A DNA stretch of 64,000 nucleotides from Muribaculaceae bacterium (GTDB lineage Bacteria > Bacteroidota > Bacteroidia > Bacteroidales > Muribaculaceae), in the NCBI GenBank assembly GCA_017451225.1, contig JAFSPZ010000068.1:1-64000 (forward strand), in the 5' to 3' direction. The position numbers and the translations under genes are program-made. Below the pieces are notes generated by a model. The model saw only the letters and a program-made list of their open reading frames with translations. It searched no databases and was not told where the DNA came from. How positions within the stretch are numbered: the stretch's first letter is position 1; the number at the start of each line of letters is the position of its first letter. Below are positions 31,896-41,171 of the stretch, one piece after another.

Positions 31896-32464
31896 TTTTA
31901 CCTATTTATATATACGGACAACCCGTGCTGCGCAAAGTGGCTGAACCCATCGACAAAGACTATCCTGGACTAGATGAACTCATTCAGAACATGAAGGATA
32001 CCATGTACGACAGTGACGGAATTGGTATTGCAGCGCCTCAAGTGGGCGTGAGTGCAAGAGTGGTTTACATTGACGTTGACGCTCTGAGCGAGAAGTTCCC
32101 AGAACTCAAAGACAAGCGCATGGTGCTTATAAATCCTGAAATCACTGTAGACGAGACAAGTCCAACCGAGACCCGAGAGGAGGGCTGCTTGAGTGTTCCA
32201 GGCATCCACGAGAACGTTACTCGCCACACCAAGATTCACATCCACTACTTCGATGAGAACTGGGTGGAGCATGACGAAGATATCGACACCTATCTTGCAC
32301 GAGTAATCCAACACGAGTGTGATCATCTGGAAGGGCACGTTTTCATCGATCACATTTCAGCAATACGCAAGCAGATGATTCGTAGCAAGCTCAACAACAT
32401 GATTAAAGGTAAGGTTGACTGCGATTATCGCATCAAGGCCTACAAACCCAGTAGAAGGCGCTAA
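31892..32464 (+). CDS. def: peptide deformylase
   Basis: A 190-residue metalloenzyme that removes the formyl group from nascent proteins. All three motifs are present: GIGIAAPQVG, EEGCLSVPG and QHECDHLEG (HExxH zinc site plus Cys). The start overlaps ruvX. The insertion around residues 60-80 is usual in Bacteroidota. Followed 18 nt later by the deaminase gene. Confidence 0.96.
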   Translation: MILPIYIYGQPVLRKVAEPIDKDYPGLDELIQNMKDTMYDSDGIGIAAPQVGVSARVVYIDVDALSEKFPELKDKRMVLINPEITVDETSPTETREEGCLSVPGIHENVTRHTKIHIHYFDENWVEHDEDIDTYLARVIQHECDHLEGHVFIDHISAIRKQMIRSKLNNMIKGKVDCDYRIKAYKPSRRR

Positions 32465-32481
32465 TAATTTATATTAGAAAG

Positions 32482-32964
32482 ATGGTTACTATTACCGCAA
32501 CCGACAGAAGGTTCATCAAAATGGCTTGTGAACTGGCAAGCAAGAATATAGACAACGGCGGTGGACCATTTGGCGCAGTGATAGTGAAGGACGGTGAAGT
32601 TGTGGCTACAGGATGTAACTGCGTGACTATAATTAACGACCCAACGGCGCATGCCGAGGTGAGCGCCATACGCGTGGCATGCAGCAAGCTTAAGAACTTC
32701 AAACTCGAAGATTGTGTCATCTACTCAAGTTGTGAACCTTGCTCCATGTGCCTTAGTGCCATATATTGGGCAGGCATTAGCAAAATCTATTATGCCAACA
32801 ACAAGCACGATGCAGCAGCCATCGACTTTGACGACAACTTCATATACGAGGAGATTGCGAAACCCTATGAGTTGCGCAACATCCCCATGATCCATGTAGA
32901 AGATGAGCATGCATTCGACCACTTCAAGAAATGGTCTTCAAAAGTAGACAAAATCGATTATTAA
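32482..32964 (+). CDS. nucleoside/nucleobase deaminase (guanine deaminase-like)
   Basis: A 160-residue cytidine deaminase-fold protein. The zinc site is HAEVSA with catalytic Glu, and PCSMCLSAIYWAG with the two Cys ligands. The FIYEEIAKPYELR tail and the length resemble the Bacillus GuaD type guanine deaminase rather than the tRNA enzyme TadA, although the two are close. It would deaminate guanine to xanthine in purine salvage. Part of the ruvX-def-nagB operon (18 and 21 nt gaps). Confidence 0.85.
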   Translation: MVTITATDRRFIKMACELASKNIDNGGGPFGAVIVKDGEVVATGCNCVTIINDPTAHAEVSAIRVACSKLKNFKLEDCVIYSSCEPCSMCLSAIYWAGISKIYYANNKHDAAAIDFDDNFIYEEIAKPYELRNIPMIHVEDEHAFDHFKKWSSKVDKIDY

Positions 32965-32985
32965 ATATATAAAACAACTAATGAT

Positions 32986-33795
32986 ATGAGACTTATTATT
33001 GAACCTAACTATGAGCAGGTGTCGGCTTGGGCAGCCAATTATGTTGCTTCTCGCATCAATGCCGCTAATCCTACTCCCGAGAAACCCTTTGTGCTGGGTT
33101 GTCCCACAGGTAGTTCACCATTGGGCATGTACCGCAAGCTTATCGAGCTCAACAAAGCGGGCAAGGTGTCGTTCCAGAATGTTGTGACTTTCAATATGGA
33201 CGAGTATGTGGGTCTGCCTGAGGAGCACCCCGAGAGCTACCACAGCTTCATGTGGAACAACTTCTTCTCGCACATCGACATTAAGAAGGAGAACGTGAAC
33301 ATCCTCAACGGAAACGCCGAGGACCTTGAAAAAGAATGTGCCGACTATGAGGCACGCATCCAAGCAGCCGGAGGTATCGACCTCTTTATGGGCGGCGTTG
33401 GTCCCGACGGGCACATCGCCTTCAACGAGCCTGGCTCTTCGCTCACATCGCTCACTCGCATGAAGACTCTCACTCAAGACACCATCATCGCAAACAGCCG
33501 CTTCTTTGACGACGATGTGAATAAAGTCCCCAAAACTGCACTTACCGTAGGTGTGGGAACCGTCATGGCTGCCCGCAGCGTGATGATTATCGTAAACGGC
33601 TACAAGAAGGCTCGCGCCTTGCAGCAGGCTGTGGAAGGCGGTGTGTCGCATATGTGCACACTAAGCGCCCTGCAGATGCATCGCAAAGCTATCATCATCT
33701 GCGATGAGGATGCCACAATGGAACTTAAAGTGAGCACCTATCGCTATTTTAAAGACATAGAGAGCGCTCATCTCGATCCTGCTACACTTTTATAA
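32986..33795 (+). CDS. nagB: glucosamine-6-phosphate deaminase
   Basis: A 269-residue isomerase/deaminase that turns glucosamine-6-phosphate into fructose-6-phosphate and ammonia. Signature segments are [31 protein letters not shown] with the catalytic Asp, and [17 protein letters not shown] with the catalytic His/Glu. Length equals the E. coli enzyme. It would recycle amino sugars, including those from host glycans and from cell-wall turnover. Last gene of the operon; a strong hairpin follows. Confidence 0.96.
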   Translation: MRLIIEPNYEQVSAWAANYVASRINAANPTPEKPFVLGCPTGSSPLGMYRKLIELNKAGKVSFQNVVTFNMDEYVGLPEEHPESYHSFMWNNFFSHIDIKKENVNILNGNAEDLEKECADYEARIQAAGGIDLFMGGVGPDGHIAFNEPGSSLTSLTRMKTLTQDTIIANSRFFDDDVNKVPKTALTVGVGTVMAARSVMIIVNGYKKARALQQAVEGGVSHMCTLSALQMHRKAIIICDEDATMELKVSTYRYFKDIESAHLDPATLL

Positions 33796-33828
33796 GACAA
33801 TCAAGGACAAGATATAGGTTATAAATAA

Positions 33829-33886
33829 TTAAGGACAATTGCCTCGGCTGAACTTATCAGCAGCAATTGTCCTTAATAAATTTTTA
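33829..33886 (+). terminator. terminator after nagB
   Basis: Perfect 14 bp arms TTAAGGACAATTGC (33829-33842) and GCAATTGTCCTTAA (33863-33876), with a nested GCTG/CAGC hairpin, followed by a T-rich tail. Confidence 0.85.
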
Positions 33887-33926
33887 TCAGAAGCAAAAAA
33901 CTATTGCTAGTAATTGACTTTAATGA

Positions 33927-36293
33927 CTAACGACGACGGCGTTTAGCAGACTTACCTCCCTTGGAAGCTTTGCCACGTGTCACTTCGCGACGAGTGCTGT
34001 TGCCTCGCTGGCCGCGTTTCTGTCGGCGTGACGCCCGTCCACCCTCATACTCGGCACGCATCCTGTCGGTCGCTGTCTCTCTAAACATTTGCGACATGTA
34101 GGTTATAGGAGCCTTGTCGATGCGGTGACTGCCGGCGGGATTTTCCTTGTCGACAAGTACAAAATCCAGCTGCTTTTTAACGAGGTCGGCGCGAGCCACT
34201 TGAATTGTCATTGGGTCGCCAAGTTGAAATTTCTTGCCACGGCGACGCCCACGAATCATGTAGTTCTTCTCGTCGTACTCATAGAAGTCGTCATCGAGAT
34301 CACGCACAGCAATCATGCCTTCGCAGTGGGTCTCGTTAAGCTCGACATAGACACCCCATTCGGTAACACCCGAGATTTTTCCCTCGTATACTTCGCCAAG
34401 ATGGGCACCCATATATTCAACTTCCTTATACTTGATTGAAGCCCGCTCAGCATTGGCTGCAAGCTGTTCCTGACTGCTCACGTGCTTGCAGTCTTCTTCA
34501 AGTTTCTCGGGGTTGACAGTGCGAGCTCCCTTGACGGCGTATTTATCGAGCAGGCGATGCACCATAATATCGGGATAGCGACGAATGGGAGATGTGAAAT
34601 GGGTGTAGTAGTCGAACGCCAGTCCGTAATGACCAACATTTTCGCTCGAATAAACCGCTTTGGCCTGCGACTTGATGGCAAGCAACGAGATAAGGTCTTC
34701 TTCGGGCTTGCCCTTAATGTCCTTAAGCAACTTGTTAATAGAGAGGTTTACCTCTTTTGCATTGCCATTTATCTTGAGATTGTGGCCGAAGTGAGATGCA
34801 ATTTCGGCAACGTTGTGCAGCTTCTCTAGATCGGGTTCCTCGTGAATGCGGTAGACAAACGCCTTTGCCTTCTTGCTGGGAGGGACTTTCCCGATGTGAG
34901 CCGCCACAGTGCGGTTGGCAAGTAGCATAAACTCCTCTATAAGCTGATTGGCCTCTTTCGACACATGAACATGCACTGCCGTTGGTGTACCTTTGTCATC
35001 AATGTCAAAGTAGATTTCCTCGCGGTTAAACTCTACAGCTCCTTCATCAAAGCGTTGCTTGCGTAGTTTCTGTGCAAGGTCGTGGAAGGTGAGGATTTCC
35101 TGAGCTAGGTCTCCCTTGCCAGTCTCGATGATCTCTTGTGCTTCCTCATAGCAGAAACGTCGGTCACTGTTTATCACCGTGTGACAAATCTTGTACTTGT
35201 GCACCTTGGCGCTGTCGTCCATCTCAAATACAACCGAGTGGCATAACTTGTCCTCATGAGGACGCAGCGAGCATATGAAATTGCACAATCGCTCGGGAAG
35301 CATTGGCACCGTGCGGTCGACAAGATATACCGATGTGGCTCGCTCATAGGCTTCTTTGTCGATAACAGAGTCGGGCTTCACATAGTGCGTCACATCGGCT
35401 ATGTGAACACCAATTTGCCACCTTCCGTTTGGTAGCTTCTCAATCGACAGTGCGTCATCATAGTCTTTGGCGTCGGCAGGGTCGATGGTGAATGTCGTCA
35501 CACCACGCATATCGCGTCGTCGAGCAACCTCCTCATCGGTAATGCCTGGCTCAAGTTTGTTGGCTACTCGCTCTACATTCTCGGGATATCGATAGGGTAG
35601 TCCAAACTCGGCAAGGATGGCATGTATTTCGGCATTGTTCTCACCGGCTTTTCCAAGCACATCAACCACTTCGCCAATTGGGCTGTTGCTGCCATCGGGC
35701 CACTCTATAATGCGCACTACGGCTTTGTCGCCAGTCTTGCCGCCAGCGAGTTTGTCAAGAGGAATAAAGATATCGGTAGCTAGGAACTTGCTGTTGGTAG
35801 CTAGGTGAGCAAAGTATTTTTTGATGTTCAGAATGCCAATGAACACCTGCTCCTTGCGCTCCACAATCTTGATAACTTCGGCCTCAGGTTCAAAACCGCT
35901 GCGTGCTGCGCTGATGTGCACCATCACCTTGTCGCCATTGAGAGCATGCATCGAGTTGCGCTCGGCAACCATGATGGGGGTGCTGTCGTCGCCCTCGAGA
36001 ACAACGCTGTTCTTGCCATTGCTGCGGCGAATGAAGATGCCGGCAGCCACGTTATTGCGCTGTGCTGCTTTGAACTTGCCAGGAGCAATCTCGTTGATGA
36101 AACCGTCAATCGACAGCTGTTCGAGAATTTCTACAATGAGCGCTCTCTGCTTGGCAGTCTTGGCACCCACTTGAGCACTTACTTGCTTGTAATTGACTGA
36201 GGCTTCGTCATGCTCATTGAAAAAGTTTATAACTTTGTCATGAAATTCACGACGTTCAATCTTGTAAGAGTTTAAACTGTTCTTCTTTGCCAT
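33927..36293 (-). CDS. rnr: ribonuclease R
   Basis: A 788-residue processive 3'-5' exoribonuclease of the RNB family. An N-terminal winged helix and cold-shock domains precede the RNB catalytic domain (TIDPADAKDYDDALSIE carries the metal-binding Asp residues); an S1 domain (GKISGVTEWGVYVELNE) follows, and the tail is Lys/Arg-rich (from ~residue 745), typical of RNase R. It degrades structured RNA and takes part in rRNA quality control. It lies 18 nt after the HerA-like gene and is probably cotranscribed with it. Confidence 0.95.
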   Translation of the reverse strand: MAKKNSLNSYKIERREFHDKVINFFNEHDEASVNYKQVSAQVGAKTAKQRALIVEILEQLSIDGFINEIAPGKFKAAQRNNVAAGIFIRRSNGKNSVVLEGDDSTPIMVAERNSMHALNGDKVMVHISAARSGFEPEAEVIKIVERKEQVFIGILNIKKYFAHLATNSKFLATDIFIPLDKLAGGKTGDKAVVRIIEWPDGSNSPIGEVVDVLGKAGENNAEIHAILAEFGLPYRYPENVERVANKLEPGITDEEVARRRDMRGVTTFTIDPADAKDYDDALSIEKLPNGRWQIGVHIADVTHYVKPDSVIDKEAYERATSVYLVDRTVPMLPERLCNFICSLRPHEDKLCHSVVFEMDDSAKVHKYKICHTVINSDRRFCYEEAQEIIETGKGDLAQEILTFHDLAQKLRKQRFDEGAVEFNREEIYFDIDDKGTPTAVHVHVSKEANQLIEEFMLLANRTVAAHIGKVPPSKKAKAFVYRIHEEPDLEKLHNVAEIASHFGHNLKINGNAKEVNLSINKLLKDIKGKPEEDLISLLAIKSQAKAVYSSENVGHYGLAFDYYTHFTSPIRRYPDIMVHRLLDKYAVKGARTVNPEKLEEDCKHVSSQEQLAANAERASIKYKEVEYMGAHLGEVYEGKISGVTEWGVYVELNETHCEGMIAVRDLDDDFYEYDEKNYMIRGRRRGKKFQLGDPMTIQVARADLVKKQLDFVLVDKENPAGSHRIDKAPITYMSQMFRETATDRMRAEYEGGRASRRQKRGQRGNSTRREVTRGKASKGGKSAKRRRR

Positions 36294-36311
36294 AAAAGAT
36301 GAAGTGTAAAA

Positions 36312-37916
36312 TTATTTGCCCAGATTGCCCAGGATGCTTCGTGTGAGCTCGCGAGTGATGGTTCGAGTGGCAGCACTTGTTGCATTTTTCGCAATCTTGC
36401 CAGTTGTAGTGGTAGAACTCTTGCGTTCTTTTGTGCCTGAGATTTTGTTTCCAACCTTGGTGCCGATTATTGTAGCTATTGTAGCTGTTACAGCCGTGAT
36501 TATAGCTTTCCATACTTTGCTGAAGAAACCAGGTTTCTTACTCTCTTTTTCGGCTTCCTTGGCTTCTTTTTCGGCTTGTTTCTCGGCCTCGGCTGCTGCA
36601 GCTGCTTCGGCTGCCTCTTTCTCAGCCTTTTCGGTCTCGGCGAGCAACACCTCGAATGCACTCTCGCGCTCCTTTGCCTCGTCATACTTACCGTAGATGC
36701 TTGAACGGTTGATGAACGAGTTGCGTGTCATCTGGTCGATGGGACCAATCTGGCTCAGCGGGAATAGAATCTTGGCGCGTTCTACAACACTTGGCGCTCC
36801 CTTTTCGTCGAGGAATGAAACGAGCGCCTCGCCAGTCTCAAGGTTGGAGATGGCTTCGGATGTGTCGAAGGCGGGGTTGGCACGGAATGTTTCGGCTGCT
36901 ACTTTTACGGCTTTAATGTCGCGTGGAGTATAGGCTCTCATGGCATGCTGTATGCGGTTTCCAAGCTGACCGAGCACAATCTCAGGCAAGTCGGCAGGGC
37001 TTTGCGTGATAAAGTAAATACCCACGCCCTTGCTTCGCATGAGTCGTATAACCTGCTCAATTTTGTCAACTAGAGCTTTGGACGTGTCCTCAAACAGCAT
37101 GTGTGCCTCATCAAAGAAGAAGATGAGCTTGGGCTTCTCTAAATCCCCGACTTCGGGGAGTGTCACATAAAGCTCCGATATGAGCCACAGCAAGAAAGTA
37201 GAGTAGAGTTTGGGGTTGTGCTGCAATTCATCGGCTGCAAGCACACTCATCATTCCTCTTCCACCTTCAGTCGCCATCAGGTCATTAATATCAAACGATG
37301 GTTCGCCAAAGAAATTGTTGCCACCTTGATCCTCGAGAACAAGAAGAGAACGTTGTATTGCACCGATGCTGGCCGAAGAAACATTGCCATATTTAGTAGT
37401 GTATTCGGCTGCGTGTTTAGCCACATAATCGAGCATTGCGCGCAAGTCCTTAATATCATCGATGAGCAGACCTCTTTCATCTGCAACTTTGAACACGATG
37501 TTTAGCACTCCGCTCTGCACGTCGTTAAGACCAAGTAGGCGTGAGAGCAGCAACGGGCCCATGTTTGACATTCTTGTACGCATGGGATGACCTTGCTTTC
37601 CAAACACATCGTAGAATCTTACTGGACATCCTTCAAATTCTAAGTCGGCCTCATTTAATCCGAACTCAGGAAGTCGTTTTTCGATAAAGCTTGATACTTT
37701 TCCTGGCTGGCTTATTCCCGAGAGGTCGCCTTTTATATCGGCCATGAAGCAAGGCACTCCTGCCTTACAAAAACTTTCGGCTATCACTTGAAGCGAAACG
37801 GTCTTACCAGTACCTGTTGCGCCTGCAATCAAACCATGGCGGTTAGCCATCTTTCCATTGATACATATTGCTCCGTTAGGTCCGTGAGCAATATAAAATT
37901 GATTGTCCCTATACAT
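36312..37916 (-). CDS. HerA-like ATPase (DUF853 family)
   Basis: A 534-residue P-loop ATPase of the HerA/FtsK-like group (DUF853). Walker A is GATGTGKT at residues 32-39; Walker B is KLIFFFDEAHMLFED; the C-terminal core contains YFITQSPADLPEIVLGQLGNR. From ~residue 420 a Glu/Ala/Lys-rich coiled coil leads to a hydrophobic segment (IITAVTATIATIIGTKV) and a Ser/Thr-rich tail, so the protein may be attached to membrane. HerA-type proteins pump DNA in other contexts; the role of the DUF853 branch is not established. Upstream partner of rnr. Confidence 0.88.
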   Translation of the reverse strand: MYRDNQFYIAHGPNGAICINGKMANRHGLIAGATGTGKTVSLQVIAESFCKAGVPCFMADIKGDLSGISQPGKVSSFIEKRLPEFGLNEADLEFEGCPVRFYDVFGKQGHPMRTRMSNMGPLLLSRLLGLNDVQSGVLNIVFKVADERGLLIDDIKDLRAMLDYVAKHAAEYTTKYGNVSSASIGAIQRSLLVLEDQGGNNFFGEPSFDINDLMATEGGRGMMSVLAADELQHNPKLYSTFLLWLISELYVTLPEVGDLEKPKLIFFFDEAHMLFEDTSKALVDKIEQVIRLMRSKGVGIYFITQSPADLPEIVLGQLGNRIQHAMRAYTPRDIKAVKVAAETFRANPAFDTSEAISNLETGEALVSFLDEKGAPSVVERAKILFPLSQIGPIDQMTRNSFINRSSIYGKYDEAKERESAFEVLLAETEKAEKEAAEAAAAAEAEKQAEKEAKEAEKESKKPGFFSKVWKAIITAVTATIATIIGTKVGNKISGTKERKSSTTTTGKIAKNATSAATRTITRELTRSILGNLGK

Positions 37917-38069
37917 AATTACTAAGATTTTGTTCTATATCCTACAAAAATACGCATATTTTTACAATTTACAAAACGATTTGTAGTGAAAAAGTTATTA
38001 TTGTTAATAAGTTTTGAGTTTTTGCGTTTTGGTGATGTGGTGATAGTAGTAGAAGTGTAAGTGATTAAA

Positions 38070-38101
38070 TTTGTGTGATATTGATAATTTTGCTATTTTT
38101 G
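38070..38101 (+). promoter_or_regulatory. promoter of the small TPR gene
   Basis: TTTG (38070-38073), 20 nt spacer, TATTTTTG (38094-38101): exact consensus, with a second -7-like TAATTTTG at 38085-38092. The start codon at 38106 lies 4 nt past the -7 box. Confidence 0.75.
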
Positions 38102-38105
38102 CATC

Positions 38106-38405
38106 ATGGAAATGGAAAAGACAATACAAGAGATAAAGGAAATGCTCGCTCGCAGCGAGTCGCGCGATGTGATATCACATTGCGACTATATTATCGAGAA
38201 TCAAAACACTGAAGAGAACAAGAAATTTATTGCTCAGCTTTTTTATCTGCGTGGCAATGCCTATCGTCAGCTAGGGAATTGGGGAAAAGCTATGAGCAGC
38301 TATCTTGAGGCATCGGAGCGTGACCCTGAAGGACCTGCTAAGCAGGCCTATGCCAATGCATTACAAATTTTAGACTTTTATAACCGCGATTTGTATAATC
38401 CCTAA
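38106..38405 (+). CDS. small tetratricopeptide-repeat protein
   Basis: A 99-residue protein with one to two TPR-like helical pairs: IAQLFYLRGNAYRQLGNWGKAMSSYLEASE is a near-canonical TPR unit with Gly/Ala at the usual positions, preceded by a helical, charged N-terminus. It has no signal peptide, so it is probably a cytosolic interaction module. Met1 (38106) and Met3 (38112) are both possible starts. Partner unknown. It converges with murI 52 nt away. Confidence 0.75.
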   Translation: MEMEKTIQEIKEMLARSESRDVISHCDYIIENQNTEENKKFIAQLFYLRGNAYRQLGNWGKAMSSYLEASERDPEGPAKQAYANALQILDFYNRDLYNP

Positions 38406-38456
38406 TACGCTTCGTGCTTAAGTCGGAAAATCTTGATTGTAATTAGGCTCTTTAAG

Positions 38457-39296
38457 CTATAGTATTACATGTTTAGCGTTGACAGTGTGGTTGACAAAGA
38501 TTGATGCCAGCGGCGAGAAGCGTGAGGCATCTTCGGTAGTGCTGTAAACGCATGTGCCTCCCTTGGAGCAACGTTGTTCCATCTCGGGATGACGTTCCAG
38601 ATAGTCCTTGAGGCTTTGTGCAACGATTGGCCCTTGTTCGATAATTTGAACGCCTTCAGGGGCGTATTTTTTTATCTTGTCGTAAAGTAGAGGGTAGTGG
38701 GTGCAACCCAAAATCACCGAGTCAATATCGGAGCATTGCGACATGAGGGCTTCAACATCTTTCTTAACGAAATAATCGGCGCCTGGACCATCGCTCTCGC
38801 GGTTTTCGACAAGAGGAACCCACATGGGGCAGGCATGGCTGTAGACCTTGATGTCGGGGTGCATCTTCTTAATTTCAATATCGTAAGAAAGGCTTTGAAT
38901 AGTGCCTGGTGTGCCAAAAATTCCTACTTTGCGAGTGGTTGTTATGTCGCCAATCTTCTCTACAGTGGGCCTTATGACACCAAGCACCCTGCGGTTGGGA
39001 TCGAGGTTCTCCAAATCCCGCTGTTGAATGGTTCGTAGCGCCTTGGCCGAAGCTGTGTTGCATGCTAGGATAACGAGGTGGCATCCTTGCGAGAAGAGGT
39101 GTTTTACTGCTTGCAGAGTAAATTCATAAACCAATTGATAAGAACGGTTTCCATAGGGTGCTCGTGCATTGTCGCCCAGGAATATGTAGTCATATTGTGG
39201 CAACACTTTTCTTATCTCACGCAGGATGGAGAGCCCTCCAAATCCGGAGTCGAAAACACCAATGGGTGCTGGTTTGTCGGTATAGATTGTTGTCAT
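38457..39296 (-). CDS. murI: glutamate racemase
   Basis: A 279-residue cofactor-independent racemase giving D-glutamate for peptidoglycan. The two catalytic Cys are visible in ILACNTASAKA and VILGCTHYPLL; GVFDSGFGGLSI opens the protein. Length is typical. It follows the UmuD-like gene by 18 nt on the same strand, so the two are probably one transcript, an unexpected pair. Confidence 0.95.
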   Translation of the reverse strand: MTTIYTDKPAPIGVFDSGFGGLSILREIRKVLPQYDYIFLGDNARAPYGNRSYQLVYEFTLQAVKHLFSQGCHLVILACNTASAKALRTIQQRDLENLDPNRRVLGVIRPTVEKIGDITTTRKVGIFGTPGTIQSLSYDIEIKKMHPDIKVYSHACPMWVPLVENRESDGPGADYFVKKDVEALMSQCSDIDSVILGCTHYPLLYDKIKKYAPEGVQIIEQGPIVAQSLKDYLERHPEMEQRCSKGGTCVYSTTEDASRFSPLASIFVNHTVNAKHVIL

Positions 39297-39314
39297 AACT
39301 GTGGTTGATGTGGG

Positions 39315-39746
39315 CTATCGATTTAATTTCTTTATAATGTGGGAGACAACTCCCCAAATGATGAAATTGCTCTCTTTGGGCACTTTTATGATGGGATATT
39401 TGCGGTTGGCAGGAGCCAGCGAGACTTCGTCTTGATTGATGATGATGCGCTTGACTGTGAAATCACCGTCGAGAAAGCACACAGCAATGTCGCCATCGTG
39501 AGGCTCAAGCGAGCGGTCGATAATTAGCATGTCGCCTTCCATTATGCCGGAGTCGACCATAGAGTCTCCAATAACCCGAGCGCAAAATGTAGCAGCAGGA
39601 TTGTTGATAAGCTCACGGTTGAGGTCGATGGCATCGGCAAAGGAGCCTTGAGCTGGGCTGGGAAATCCCGCTTGTATGCGATTCTCAAAAAGCAGAAGTG
39701 AGAGGTCGCTGTTTTCTTCAATTCGTTTTATTTCAAGAGTTGCCAT
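39315..39746 (-). CDS. umuD: UmuD-like S24 family peptidase
   Basis: About 143 residues from the Met at 39746 (MATLEIKRI); the upstream Met adds three residues. It has the UmuD architecture: an Ala26-Gly27 autocleavage site in QAGFPSP, catalytic Ser62 in GDSMVDSG and Lys99 in FTVKRI. No DNA-binding domain is present, so it is not LexA. UmuD normally is encoded next to umuC (error-prone polymerase V); here the next gene is murI and no umuC lies in the window. It may be a partner of a polymerase elsewhere or a self-cleaving regulator. Confidence 0.82.
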   Translation of the reverse strand: MATLEIKRIEENSDLSLLLFENRIQAGFPSPAQGSFADAIDLNRELINNPAATFCARVIGDSMVDSGIMEGDMLIIDRSLEPHDGDIAVCFLDGDFTVKRIIINQDEVSLAPANRKYPIIKVPKESNFIIWGVVSHIIKKLNR

Positions 39747-39794
39747 ATAGTGCAAAATTACAACGATTTTTTTAAGTGTGCAAGCGTGGGTAGA

Positions 39795-39830
39795 GAAAAA
39801 ACAAGGCTCCGGGATGTGTCCGAAGCCTTG
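39795..39830 (-). terminator. terminator of the C1 peptidase gene
   Basis: CAAGGCTCCGG (39802-39812) pairs with CCGAAGCCTTG (39820-39830) with one mismatch. On the minus strand it is followed by a T run (39801-39796). Confidence 0.8.
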
Positions 39831-39865
39831 AGTTGATTATTGTTTAGTTGGAAAAAGATTCTTTA

Positions 39866-41065
39866 TTAAAGGCCCATCTTCTTGGCAATCTTGGCAGGGA
39901 TAGCCTCTTTGTTAAGAATGATGTTCATGGTTTTAGCTTTGAAGAAAGCTTCGCTTACATAGAAGAAACCATGATAGAGTTGGTTGGTGTCCCAGCTGTT
40001 CTGTACCTTGAAGTACTTGTTGCCTTCCTGGTCAACGGCAGTGCCCACGATAACCATGCCGTGGTCGTCGGTAGTCTCCTTGTTGTCGAACATTAATTGG
40101 CGGCTCTCTTGAGTAACTGTTTGCTCATTGCCTGGACCCTTGATTTCCCAGCGCTGTGCGTCGCGGTCCTTGTCGCTAAGCTGATCCCAGCGTGCACGGT
40201 CGGTGCCATTGAGGTCTTCCTCAGTTTTCTCTTTTACAAGAACTGCATAGCCCTTGCGCCATTGGAAACCACGCTCGCTCACGTCGGCACCCCAAGCGAT
40301 TGAATAACCCTTCTCGATGGCATAGTTAGCAATCTCCCAAAGCTCATCGATGGGAACGTTCTGTGATTTTTCCCAAGTCCAGTTGTCGGCAACCTCAAGA
40401 ACGAATGGCTTGTAGAAAGGATGGTGAGTGAACGAAGTGATAGAGATGTAGTCGTTCATGTTGAGAGGCAGTGATGCTGCATAGCTTTGAGGAGTGTAGG
40501 TCTTGCCTTCCCAAGTGAAAGTCTCGGGGAGCTTGCCCATGTATCCGTCAAGGACACCCTTGAAGCCGTCCATCCAAGAAGGAGTGAGTTTCTTGAGCTT
40601 GCGCTGGTTAACCACATTGACCATGCCCTGCAGCATTGCTGTGAGCTCGGCAGTGTTGAATTTCTTGTCGCCGTAGGTCATGCCAGTGTAAACCTCGTTT
40701 GGCACCATGCCGTAGTTCTCCCACACATAGGCAACGTCAAGGCCTGCGCCGCCTTCGGCAAAGTTGCTTGTGCCATCCATGCGCACATTCTTGATTGCTT
40801 TGTCGAGATAGCAGTGATAAACTACAAAACCTTCGCTCAAGTGAACCTCCTTGCCGGTCTTGCGCAAAATTTCGTTCTCGAAGAAAGTGTTGCTTGAATA
40901 GCACCAGCAAGTTCCTGATTTGTTTTGATCTTTCACTGGTGTGGATTTCACAGTCTTAATGTCGGTGAACTTGAAACCAGTACTATCGGGGTTAACGACT
41001 TTGTCGTCGGCCATTGCGCCAAACACTAAGCTGGCAGCAATTAAAGTAAGAAATAGATGTTTCAT
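39866..41065 (-). CDS. exported C1 family cysteine peptidase (bleomycin hydrolase/PepC type)
   Basis: A 399-residue papain-like peptidase with a signal peptide (MKHLFLTLIAASLVFGAMA). The catalytic set is visible: Gln47 and Cys53 in DQNKSGTCWCYS, His335 in DDHGMVIVG and Asn356 in VQNSWD. The fold and length match the C1B group (aminopeptidase C), which in Bacteroidota are often exported and trim peptides. It has its own terminator. Confidence 0.9.
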   Translation of the reverse strand: MKHLFLTLIAASLVFGAMADDKVVNPDSTGFKFTDIKTVKSTPVKDQNKSGTCWCYSSNTFFENEILRKTGKEVHLSEGFVVYHCYLDKAIKNVRMDGTSNFAEGGAGLDVAYVWENYGMVPNEVYTGMTYGDKKFNTAELTAMLQGMVNVVNQRKLKKLTPSWMDGFKGVLDGYMGKLPETFTWEGKTYTPQSYAASLPLNMNDYISITSFTHHPFYKPFVLEVADNWTWEKSQNVPIDELWEIANYAIEKGYSIAWGADVSERGFQWRKGYAVLVKEKTEEDLNGTDRARWDQLSDKDRDAQRWEIKGPGNEQTVTQESRQLMFDNKETTDDHGMVIVGTAVDQEGNKYFKVQNSWDTNQLYHGFFYVSEAFFKAKTMNIILNKEAIPAKIAKKMGL

Positions 41066-41113
41066 TGTGTATTAATTAAATGATAAAAAAAGATTGTCAT
41101 GTTAATGAATTTG

Positions 41114-41121
41114 CAAAAATA
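41114..41121 (-). promoter_or_regulatory. -7 element of the C1 peptidase gene
   Basis: On the minus strand TATTTTTG matches TAnnTTTG 48 nt upstream of the start. No convincing -33 box. Confidence 0.4.
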
Positions 41122-41144
41122 GAAAAAAAAACGGATTTTTGTAT

Positions 41145-41152
41145 TAATTTTG
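41145..41152 (+). promoter_or_regulatory. -7 element of the B3/B4 protein operon
   Basis: TAATTTTG matches TAnnTTTG 19 nt before the start at 41172. The -33 position is not recognisable. Confidence 0.45.
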
Positions 41153-41171
41153 CACAAAAATAATATTAAAG

